This document shows positions 31,140 to 38,208 of a stretch of DNA of 38,208 nucleotides, piece after piece (the first letter of the stretch is position 1; each line of letters starts with the position of its first letter). A program made the position numbers and the translations under genes. A model generated the notes under the pieces. It did no database searches and was not told the origin of the DNA. It saw nothing but the letters and a program-made list of their open reading frames with translations. The stretch spans positions 1,486,360 to 1,524,567 of the forward strand of contig BFEA01000393.1 of assembly GCA_003427395.1 (NCBI GenBank), given 5' to 3'. The DNA is from Chara braunii. Lineage: Eukaryota; Streptophyta; Charophyceae; Charales; Characeae.

Positions 31140-31236
31140 GCACTCTCCACGGGAGCGCTCCCCAAGTTGTGATGGTTCCAATCTATTGGTGGGGAGGTGC
31201 ACCTGCTGGAAAAAAAACAGGTCCATCCTTCGACAA
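31140..31236 (-). repeat. Family A remnant
   Basis: Reversed hairpin 2 (TTCCAATCTATTGGTGGGGA) and a decayed hairpin 1 interrupted by an A run. Confidence 0.55.
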
Positions 31237-31439
31237 GAACAACCTGGCCCAAGTACAAAATGAAGAACAGCACTCCCTACCTCACCAGACTGCTGTCCCC
31301 CATTAAACCACTAGCACTTGGCCCAGCTATTGGCCGTGGAAAAAATAGAGTAGAAACGTTTCTGGTCAGATGAAATTTGGGCGCTCCTGTAGTGGCCCTC
31401 AAATAGTGGCTTGTATACGGCCACGACTTCAGGAAGTAC

Positions 31440-31790
31440 TGGTGGTTTTAAACCGAATGTACACGGCCCCAGCCTCGCAGAAAGTTTTTGTCGCCACAAG
31501 CAAAACCCGGAGGGGCCGCGCGGCGTGGGGCGCCATTGAAAAAAAAAACGGCGGCCTCCAAAGTGGTGCGGGTTTCGTGCTGACACCCACGGGCCGATGT
31601 GTGGTGTACTGGTGCTTTAAACCAACAGTACACCCAAGTCTGGCGGACTTGCACTCCACACCAAGCTTTGCCGAACCGCCATTCTTTCTTGGCTGGTGCT
31701 GCCAGCCATTGTGGTCCGGTAGGCCCGAGAGCCATGAAGTTTTTGAAGCTGGCTGGGGCCGTGTACCGCCAATTTTACACAACAAATTGG
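31440..31790. repeat. Concentric imperfect foldback
   Basis: TACACGGCCCCAGC (31460-31473) pairs with GCTGGGGCCGTGTA (31752-31765). GGTGTACTG (31603-31611) pairs with CAGTACACC (31625-31633). A third, weaker pair (31551-31572 with about 31653-31680) shares the same centre near 31615. This looks like an old inverted-repeat element. Confidence 0.6.
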
Positions 31791-33367
31791 TTACGGACCT
31801 TCTATGCCCCTGCCACATAAAGAATTCTCACTAACTCGTTTACCTTACCCCAAAACCCTTTTTCTTTTTTTTCTCTTTTTCCAAACAGCCTCGGAGGCAG
31901 CTTCAAACCCCTTCTTTCTTTTTTTTTTTTTGTCAAAGCCAAGGCAGGGCTGCTGCAAGGGGGGGTAAGAGCACCACCTTGCAGTAGCGTCGCCTGGTGC
32001 TCCAATCTTATTGGTGGGGAGCCCTAGGATGAAGAATCTTGTTGTCTATCCATTTGTCTCGCTGGTTGCCACCTTACTACTACTCCATACGCTCAGACTC
32101 ATCATCATCAGCTAGCTGAGGATAGCTGTTTACTTTGACCGTCCGATTATCTTCAGGGGAGCAATATGAAGAAGCACTCTTCAACACCATGTGTAGTGCA
32201 TCCAAGATCTCTCTTATCTTGCCCACTATTTGTAGATGTTTTCTTTGGAACCACCAGTGCCTACCTCATTTTTCGTACACCCCGGCCTCAAATGATTTTG
32301 GACCGGACTCCGGAGGGGCAGGCCGATTCGGCTTCCGCGTGCGTTAATGGCCGCCCCAACCGGTAGGTACTGGTGGTTGAAGTATGCCCAAACAGTTCAA
32401 TACAACATCGCGTATCTGGAGCTGAACAGCCACTACACCCTGAGCAAAACTCCGGTACCTGTTGATTTTTCTGGGACAATGTACTGGTCCCCGAGGCAGG
32501 GGGGGAGCGTAGGTGGCGATCTGCTCTCAGATGGAATGGCACCCACAATTTTGCATGTCTTGCAGCATTGTCGTTTTTTTTTGTCTTTTTTTTAAAAAAG
32601 AGCCCAACCAATTCAAATACCTGTCGAATCTGGACAGGACGGCCTTTCAGGCCTTTTTATTGTCATTTTAGTATTACGGGGAACCCCGTAGCAGCCACAT
32701 CCGTGTTCAAGCCTCCAACGAGGGAACATCCGGGAGCTGCACCCACCAGCAGGTGCAATACCTGCTACAGCAGGTGGGCGATACCGGCCAGGGGTCAGCC
32801 GGTAGCATCAGGGGAGGAGACCAGAGGGGACGCACAGTGACTAACCCATCAAAGAAGAATTGTCTATTCTCGTGATCCACTGCCCCTTTTTTAGTCGCCG
32901 AGCGTTTGGCTCCGTCTTGACCTAGTACTATGTACTAGTGTTCACCCTCTGCCCGGAACTGTACCCTACCTACCCACAACCCCTTGTATACAATAGTGCT
33001 CTTTGGAATGCAGCAGGCACAGTTAGTGGTTTAGATGAACAACACTGGTTATTGCTCTCCCTTCAGTATATCACAAAACTCATCGGTCTGCATCTATGCT
33101 TAAGGTGCCTTGTGTATATCAAGCTTTGTACTCACCCCCATGGATTCCAAAACTTTTTCATGCTATACAGCACACTGTTCAGATTTCTGCCTCGTCAAAA
33201 GGCAGGTAGACCAGACTATTCAGATTCGAGCGTTGTTCATTGTCCAAGGACAGTTTGCTGACTTTCTAGGGGCTAGACATATTCAGCCCAAGTTTAGACT
33301 GGGCTAGGCCCCTGATGCAGGTTCAAGTTCGCTAGTATTACCTAGTTGCATAGGTGGGTAGGTATGC

Positions 33368-33370
<3 letters not shown>
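31791..33370. other. Anonymous spacer
   Basis: No gene recognised. 31996-32022 is a lone reversed hairpin 2 of family A (GCTCCAATCTTATTGGTGGG). A palindromic stretch (ACCAGCAGGT...ACCTGCT) lies near 32740-32775. Confidence 0.45.

Positions 33371-33442
<72 letters not shown>
33371..33442. repeat. (AG)n microsatellite
   Basis: About 36 uninterrupted AG units. Confidence 0.95.
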
Positions 33443-33444
<2 letters not shown>

Positions 33445-33615
33445 TGTACTCAAAGGACTTTTTTGAACAGGTTGAGCTTTGATCAGTCTGACTTCTTGGA
33501 TTCGACTATAATGAAAGGGAAAAAAAAATAAAAAAGGCGACGGCCTTGAGATATTGTCATCATTGAATTGACCAGCCCCAGGTAATTCAGAACAATTTTA
33601 CTTCGGTCATTCGGT

Positions 33616-33688
33616 CGCATCTGGATTCGAACTCGGTTCTGTATTTCACAATTTCAACAGGCACCAACTCAACTGAGCTAGGCCCGTT
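33616..33688 (-). mobile_element. tRNA-like sequence, SINE head or tRNA relic
   Basis: Minus strand GGCCTAGCTCAGTTG (33670-33684) and GAGTTCGAATCC (33623-33634) are good internal promoter boxes at near-normal tRNA spacing. The anticodon stem would need a 14-nt loop, so it is not functional. It shares box A perfectly with the element at 22720-22872. Confidence 0.6.
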
Positions 33689-34087
33689 GGTGATTCGACG
33701 ATAAATTAATAATGCTTCATTACCATTTATTGTTTTTGAATTTTCACTTCTTTCACCATGCATTGGCTCTTTTTATCTCCTTGGAGGCTTTCGGTCCTGT
33801 TTGCCTCTGTTCTGCTAGGATAGAAGAACATTAAGAGTTTATAGCACAACGGTTTCAAACTTCAAAGGTTGTCTGGTTTGTCGCTCTCAATTCAAAAAGT
33901 AGAGAAAACCAAAACTAGAGTGACACTCTGTATGATGAACCAGACACACACACACACTCTTTGAAAAGAACGAGGAATCTGATCCTTTCAAAGAAGGAAA
34001 ATGTGGAGAGTAAGCACAGAGACGAGGGCGATAACACGACAAAGAAGAAAAAGGAATAGCAGGAGGAGGATGTGGAACATGGCAATG

Positions 34088-34615
34088 GAGGAGGAGGAGA
34101 AGAAGAAGAAGAAGAAGAAGAAGAAGAAGAAGAAGAAGAAAAAGAAGAAGAAGAAGAAGAAGGGTGCAAAGAAGAAGACGAAGACGAAGACGACGACGAC
34201 GACGACGACGACGACGAAGAAGAAGAAGAAGAAGAAGAAGAAGAAGAAGAAGAAGAAGAAGAAGAAGAAGAAGAAGAAGAAAGAAGAAAGAAGGAGGTGG
34301 AATATGACAATGGAGAAGAAGAAGAAGAAGAAGAAGAAGAAGAAGAAGAAGAAGAAGAAGAAGAAGAAGAAGAAGAAGAAGAAGAAGAAGAAGAGTACAA
34401 AGAGTACAAAGAAGAAGAAGAAGAAGANAAGAAGAAGAAGAAGAAGAAGAAGAAGAAGAAGAAGAAGAAGAAGAAGAAGAAGAGTACAAAGAGTACAAAG
34501 AAGAAGAAGAAGAAGAAGAAGAAGAAGAAGAAGAAGAAGAAGAAGAAGAAGAAGAAGAAAGAAGAAGAAAGAAGAAGAGAAGAAGAGAAGAAGAAAGAAG
34601 AAGAGAAAAGAATGC
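34088..34615. repeat. Large GAA/TTC triplet tract inside the dynein intron
   Basis: About 0.5 kb of mainly GAA/AAG triplets on the plus strand, TTC on the sense strand of the gene. Interruptions include a GAC run (34190-34215), two GAGTACAAAGAGTACAAAG blocks about 88 nt apart, and two similar edge-like segments (near 34066-34092 and 34292-34318). One N lies at 34428. The dynein 5' splice site at 34631 is about 17 nt from its edge. Confidence 0.95.
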
Positions 34616-34631
34616 ATTAAGGACAACGTAC

Positions 34632-34796
34632 CAGTCCATCCTCCATTTCATACCGCATTTGGCTAAGCCATTCAAAATCCGTCTCCTTGGAGACCCCTTT
34701 CTCCTTCAGTTCAGTCACTACATCTCTTGCATGTACATCTATGACGACAAGGGCGCTTATAGTCAATCTCTCCATCGTGCTCAGTGCTCCCCTCAC
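34632..34796 (-). CDS. Dynein heavy chain exon: linker end before AAA1
   Basis: 165 nt, 55 codons, phase 0 at both ends. It reads VRGALSTMERLTISALVVID, then VHARDVVTELKEKGVSKETD, then FEWLSQMRYEMEDGL. V-R-G-x-L, A-L-V-V-I-D-V-H-A-R-D-V and F-x-W-x-x-Q-x-R-Y are the landmark residues at the end of the dynein linker. In known dyneins they directly precede the segment encoded by the exon at 27103-27297. Splice signals are CTGCAG before the exon and GTACGT after it, both good matches. The upstream exon (W-x-x-Q-V-V region) was not found between here and the window end. Microtubule motor function in cilia/flagella is inferred from the family. Confidence 0.92.
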
Positions 34797-35029
34797 CTGC
34801 AGGAAACCTCAGGAAGCAAACATAACAGGCAAGTAAGTCGTGAAGAACAGAACCAATGAATGCAACATATGTCATTTTCTACCAATCAGACTGTAATGTG
34901 ATAGGCCAAGTCTCCTTGTGATGCCCCCCCAGTGGGACTAAGGACAGCCCTCCCAACTAGCCGAATCCAGGTGATGGCCCTGGCAGTCCTACTTTCTTGT
35001 CTCTTATATTGATTCTCTATGGAAAGGTG
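34797..35029. other. Dynein intron sequence, otherwise anonymous
   Basis: Upstream intron of the dynein gene. No feature recognised. Confidence 0.5.
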
Positions 35030-35255
35030 GGACCAGTTCCAGCACGTGTGTTGCTCCCCACTAACAGACCGGAGCCATCTGCAAGCTCATACTGTTAGGG
35101 GATGCTGGTACCACCTCCCACAGTCCAGCCACTGGCAGCCACTGGATGGAAAGAAAAAGAAAACAACTTTCATAAGGGACACTGGGTCCCTTTCACGGCA
35201 CATGCTGCTCCCCATGGATAGACTGGAGCTGTGTTTCTCCCCCCTCCCCAAAAAA
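35030..35255 (+). repeat. Two family A remnants in tandem
   Basis: First copy has GACCAGTTCCAGCACGTG and TTGCTCCCCACTAACAGACC near 35032-35075. The second has GGGACACTGGGTCCC and CTGCTCCCCATGGATAGACT near 35176-35230, ending in an A run at 35249. Confidence 0.65.
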
Positions 35256-35322
35256 AAGTGATGTCTGATACAGTCCCGCGATGATTGGCTTCGCACCACA
35301 GCGATGGCAGACCCGGGCACCA

Positions 35323-35388
35323 GACCAGACACCAGACTGGTCAAGATCCAGACACCAGACTGGTCAAGATCCAGATACCAGAATGGAG
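35323..35388. repeat. 23-bp tandem repeat
   Basis: About three copies of AGACACCAGACTGGTCAAGA plus three bases. Each contains the palindromic pair CCAG/CTGG. From 35389 to 35848 nothing further recognised apart from a CATACGG/CCGTATG palindrome at 35601-35636. Confidence 0.8.
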
Positions 35389-35836
35389 AATTGTCCACTA
35401 ACATCCAGACATCCCGATCTCATTGGGATAAAGGCAAGTATCTGCACTGCCCTGAGACCGGAAACATCCAGACATGATTCTCCCATTTGATTGCTAGAGC
35501 TTGTTCGTATTCACAGCCAGCCATTGTTTGTAGTACTTTGTCCTCTTAGGATGGCAATTCTACACGACATTCCATTCCTCCCCCCTCTCCCCTCCGGGGA
35601 TGCCGTATGCTCACCATACGGTGCTCAACATACGGTGTCCCTGGGATGTAATATCCTCATTCAAGGAATATCTCAAATTTGGCCCAAATGCGTGTAAAAA
35701 TAAAATCTCCATTTCATCACACGAATTCTTTTCGAATCAACTTTAGCAAACAGTCCTCTGAATTGAAAACTCCAATTTCTGGACATAACACTTACAAGAC
35801 ATGATTAATACAATTTTCTGATGCGTTCGAAAAACC

Positions 35837-35848
<12 letters not shown>

Positions 35849-35878
<30 letters not shown>
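35849..35878. repeat. poly(A) run
   Basis: About 30 A preceded by a short CA repeat. Confidence 0.9.
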
Positions 35879-35879
<1 letters not shown>

Positions 35880-35881
<2 letters not shown>

Positions 35882-35948
35882 CATTTATTACATCTGAATG
35901 GGCTTTTTGCGCCACCCTCGAAAATCCCATTCAGATTTAATAAATGAG
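35880..35948. repeat. Strong hairpin (23-bp arms)
   Basis: 35880-35902 and 35926-35948 are inverted repeats with a single mismatch (CTCATTTATTA-C-ATCTGAATGGG on the left), around a 23-nt loop. It directly follows the poly(A) run. Confidence 0.85.
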
Positions 35949-36086
35949 CCCCAAGGGATCCATCCTGAGTTATACGGACAGTCCTCAGCACATTCCAGTC
36001 CTCCTTTTTGGGTCCCAGGGTAAGGAATGCTGGCAGGCCCGATGCTTATATTCCTCAGAAAATCTCAGAAAAAAACTGTTGTATAT

Positions 36087-36222
36087 AGGATGCTGGACCG
36101 GGTTCCAGCAGGTGATACACCCCTCCAATAGATGGAGTCTCCCTTGGGGTGCTACCAGTGATTGCCTTTATCAACACCGCTAGCACCCACAAGAGATTTT
36201 GAAAAAAAAAAACAATAAAAAA
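36087..36222 (+). mobile_element. Family A retroposon, near full length
   Basis: GATGCTGGACCGGGTTCCAG starts hairpin 1. Hairpin 2 is decayed on its left side (CCAATAGATGGAGT). Hairpin 3 is GTGCTA...TAGCAC. It ends AGATTTTG plus an A-rich tail. Confidence 0.8.
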
Positions 36223-36225
36223 GAG

Positions 36226-36257
36226 GAGTTATAAAGACAGTCAGCAGCACCATTCAG
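36226..36257. repeat. Short dispersed direct repeat, middle of three copies
   Basis: GAGTTATAAAGACAGTCAGC here. Related copies are GAGTTATACGGACAGTCCTC at 35967-35998 and GAGTTATACTGACAGTCAGC at 36994-37025, each followed by a CATTC block. Confidence 0.65.
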
Positions 36258-36400
36258 TTTTTCAATCCCATTCACGCCTCGCGCATCCCCTCACGAGCCG
36301 GTTACTGGTGAGCCGGCAGAAACACGTGTCGGGTGTTTCGCCAGCGATTTCATCGTTCATGGTGGCATCCTTGTGGTGTCATCTACTTTCTTTGTATGTT

Positions 36401-36848
36401 GGCTCTTAGGGCCTCGCCACACCACTGTCGAAAATGTGATTTTCGATAGTTTCTTTTCACCACACAGCCTGGCAAAATTGGAGACGGGAAGAACATTTGC
36501 AAGTAAGTTGTCAGAGAATGCTTCTCGACACCTCCTGTCAAAAGTTGTTGAATCCCCAGTCTGCTACTCCCATGCTTTCGACAGTCCTCGGCTGCGCCAT
36601 CGACTTCTCTTCAAAATTTGGTGAGTGGGGGTAAGATCGGGATGGACTAATGCTTGTCGTACCCTCAGGCGCGTTCGCCTTTTTTCCATCTTGCTTTCAC
36701 AAGTGCGTGCACTCTACAGTGCTGGGTGGCTAAAGGGGGGCTAAGTGTCGAATGGAGGCTGTCGGATTTGTTCTGACAGCCGTTGAATTTTTTTGCCTTT
36801 CGACAGTGGTGTGGCGAAGCCCTTGATACATGTTATATCCTAAGAGCC
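36401..36848. mobile_element. Foldback element
   Basis: GGCTCTTAGGGC...TCGCCACACCACTGTCGAAA (36401-36433) is inverted at 36798-36848, where the arm has a roughly 15-nt insertion. Between the arms is a plus-strand open frame with no recognised domain. From 36849 to 37080 nothing else recognised. Confidence 0.65.
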
Positions 36849-37080
36849 GTCGCGCTCGGGGTTCACTACCTCGTCTTGTCTCTCTCCTATTCCGTTCTTC
36901 TGTGTGATGCATGTATCTCAATGATCAGCTTTGTCGCTTTTACTACGTGTCGTTCATGCTTTGTCGCATTTACTACTTTTACTACTAACCAAGGAGTTAT
37001 ACTGACAGTCAGCAGGACCATTCACTCATCATTCAGTCAAGCCCTTTGGTTCTTTTTCTTTCTTTTTCTTTTTTTTTTGG

Positions 37081-37167
37081 TGGGGGGGGACAATGCTCCA
37101 ATCTATTCGTGGGGAGCATTCTTCTCTTCTTGGTTCAATAAATAAATTAATTAATTAAAAAAAAAAA
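37081..37167 (-). repeat. Family A remnant with AATTAATTAA tail-like segment
   Basis: A reversed hairpin 2 (GCTCCAATCTATTCGTGGGG) lies near 37093-37115. AAATTAATTAATTAAAAAAA follows, as in the tail of the family B copy at 26992-27020. Confidence 0.5.
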
Positions 37168-37177
37168 GACGCATTGA

Positions 37178-37318
37178 TTGATCCAGGATGTCCCTACTCC
37201 AGTCCAACAAAGACTCCACATTGTCTGGAGGACCAATTGGAAGTCTGCATCAAAACTGTACCTAGAACCCATTCATGAGATGGGTAGGGTAGGTGGCCTA
37301 TCCTGTCAGGGAAACCAT
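37178..37318 (+). pseudogene. LINE scrap, RT thumb region (tentative)
   Basis: Reads VQQRLHIVWRTNWKSASKLY, then LEPIHEMGRVGGLSC. W and G-G-L-S stand at about the spacing seen in the LINE at 72-1898 (LW...GGLGI). Short and uncertain; the reverse strand gives a weak dynein-like reading that I rejected. Confidence 0.4.
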
Positions 37319-37380
37319 TGGCTGCCGCTGCCAGCAATCACCGCGGGTCTGGTACTTGGCCTCTACAACACCCTGGGCTT

Positions 37381-37440
37381 TTTAAAGGGAAAAAAAGAAA
37401 AGAAAAAGAAGAAGAAGAAGAAGAAGAAGAAGAAGAAGAG
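37381..37440. repeat. A-rich to (GAA)n tract
   Basis: CTTTTTAAAGGGAAAAAAAG runs into about ten GAA units, resembling a retroposon tail. Confidence 0.75.
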
Positions 37441-37499
37441 AGGGAAAGGGGGTCAAAACCCCCCAAAAATGGTCAGAGTACCCCTGGTGCAGAAAATTT

Positions 37500-37656
37500 G
37501 ATTTTTATTTATTCATTTATTATTATTATTATTATTATTTTAAACAACCCGTTTCAGTGCTAGGGGTGCTGATAAGAACAGACACCGCTAGCACTTCCGG
37601 GGGGCTCCATCTATTAGTGGGGAGCTTCCCCAGCTGGAAATCGGGTCCAGCGTCCC
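37500..37656 (-). mobile_element. Family A retroposon, full three-hairpin copy with (TAA)n tail
   Basis: On the minus strand it has GGGACGCTGGACCCGATTTC, then hairpin 2 (GCTCC/GGAGC around CCACTAATAGAT). Hairpin 3 is a 12-bp stem with one mismatch (GTGCTAGCGGTG/CACCCCTAGCAC). It ends CGGGTTGTTTAAA and a TAA-type tail (37501-37541 reversed). This is the best preserved copy structurally. Confidence 0.88.
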
Positions 37657-37660
37657 AATA

Positions 37661-37803
37661 CATTTGATGAAGAGTAAGCATTCCATGGGTATGTGTATGT
37701 CTGATCTACTTTGTACCGGCTGAGCAACACATCTGATGGAGGGTAAGCATTCCATGAGTATGTGTATGTTTATGTTTAATCTACTTTGTACCGACTGAGC
37801 AAT
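37661..37803. repeat. 69-bp tandem duplication
   Basis: Units start CATTTGATGAAGAGTAAGC (37661) and CATCTGATGGAGGGTAAGC (37730). Both end TTTGTACCGRCTGAGCAA. Confidence 0.85.
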
Positions 37804-38208
37804 GATCTGCCCTGGGTTCCGACCGTGTTTCTAACAACCCAGAGTAGATATACTGTATAAGTGCTGAGTAAGTGTACGGTTAACTGTAGTAACTGTATGA
37901 GTGCTGGTATAGTCATGGTGTTGCATACTGTAACGTGCAGACCAGAACAAGAACCGACCTTTCAATACAAAGTATAAGATAGCACAACGGAAGACTTAGA
38001 TACCAGTGATCCGAACAATCAATGTTGTAATGCAGTCCTGAACATACATCATCATCATCGTTACATGGTGTGAATGGGCCTGGCGCTTCACACAGGAAGA
38101 CAGCGCCAGCCCGTACCATACACAGACGAAGAGGAAGGGGATAGACGAAGAGGAGGGGGAAGATGGGAATGTCGTCAACACCAAGTCTTCGGCACAAGCC
38201 CAAATAGT
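37804..38208. other. Anonymous spacer with one hairpin
   Basis: No gene recognised. CTGGCGCT (38080-38087) and AGCGCCAG (38102-38109) form a perfect 8-bp stem. CACAACGGAAGACTT near 37983 echoes 20370. Confidence 0.45.

Larger units (their letters stand above)
27298..34631 (-). other. 7.3-kb dynein intron loaded with repeats
   Basis: Bounded by GTACGTTG at its 5' end (34631 leftward) and TTCAATGCAG at its 3' end. Both flanking exons are phase 0 and join into a seamless dynein sequence, which is the evidence that this is an intron. It contains a LINE copy in antisense, several short hairpin retroposons, a foldback, a tRNA-like SINE and two microsatellites. Confidence 0.88.

Noticed and set aside
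31370-31834. A 154-codon plus-strand protein and its minus-strand counterparts at 31.4-31.8 kb
   Set aside because: The region is an inverted repeat, which creates mirrored open frames. No domain was recognised on either strand.
33915-34675. Poly-Ser/Leu, poly-Lys and poly-Glu open frames over the GAA tract
   Set aside because: They are a translation of a triplet repeat, and the tract lies in a dynein intron.
37165-37245. Minus-strand reading DNVESLLDWSRDILDQSMR resembling an upstream dynein linker motif
   Set aside because: Only about six matching positions. The exon that must lie between it and 34796 (W-x-x-Q-V-V region) was not found, and the plus strand gives a LINE thumb reading that fits at least as well.

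Overview
This window is eukaryotic nuclear DNA. Almost all of it is transposable-element debris, microsatellites and anonymous spacer. The only host gene I can support is part of a dynein heavy chain on the minus strand. Two in-phase exons (34632-34796 and 27103-27297) join into 120 uninterrupted codons covering the end of the linker and the start of AAA1, including an intact Walker A P-loop. They are separated by a 7.3 kb intron filled with mobile elements. An axonemal-type dynein, very long TE-filled introns, non-LTR elements and a Ty3/gypsy element primed by initiator tRNA-Met together fit a large repeat-rich genome of an organism that still makes flagellated cells. My best guess is a charophyte streptophyte alga of the Chara type. 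This is inference, not proof; N runs (24297-24377 and single Ns) show a draft assembly.

Layout, left to right. 72-1898 (-) is the 3' half of a LINE ORF2, followed by a CAT microsatellite mosaic (1905-2420). 2634-2987 is a foldback element. 3.0-6.1 kb is anonymous sequence with skewed composition. 6.1-9.5 kb is a LINE graveyard: a tRNA-Ser-like relic, a LINE whose 5' part is inverted against its 3' part, and a separate endonuclease fragment. 9576-19906 is one degenerate Ty3/gypsy retrotransposon on the minus strand, with both LTRs, PBS, PPT, gag, protease, RT, RNase H and integrase. Its RT/RNase H junction is split by a 1.36 kb foldback DNA element with 9-bp target duplications. 19.9-24.2 kb holds nested short hairpin retroposons, tandem duplications and a tRNA-derived SINE. 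24.2-26.5 kb holds a GT tract with an assembly gap, a G/A-rich higher-order minisatellite and a GA tract.

26.8-34.8 kb contains the dynein exons and their intron. The intron carries a second copy of the LINE seen at 72-1898 (28165-29890, +), itself interrupted by a short retroposon with a target duplication. It also carries further short retroposons, a foldback, and a ~0.5 kb GAA/TTC tract that begins about 17 nt inside the intron from the 5' splice site. 34.8-38.2 kb holds more short retroposons, palindromes, another foldback and a LINE scrap.

The most distinctive repeat is a short retroposon family (called family A here) of about 100-130 bp plus an A-rich tail. It is present in more than ten full, partial or remnant copies. 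Its body is three consecutive hairpins, and several copies carry compensatory base changes in the stems. I could not match it to a tRNA, 5S or 7SL promoter from memory.
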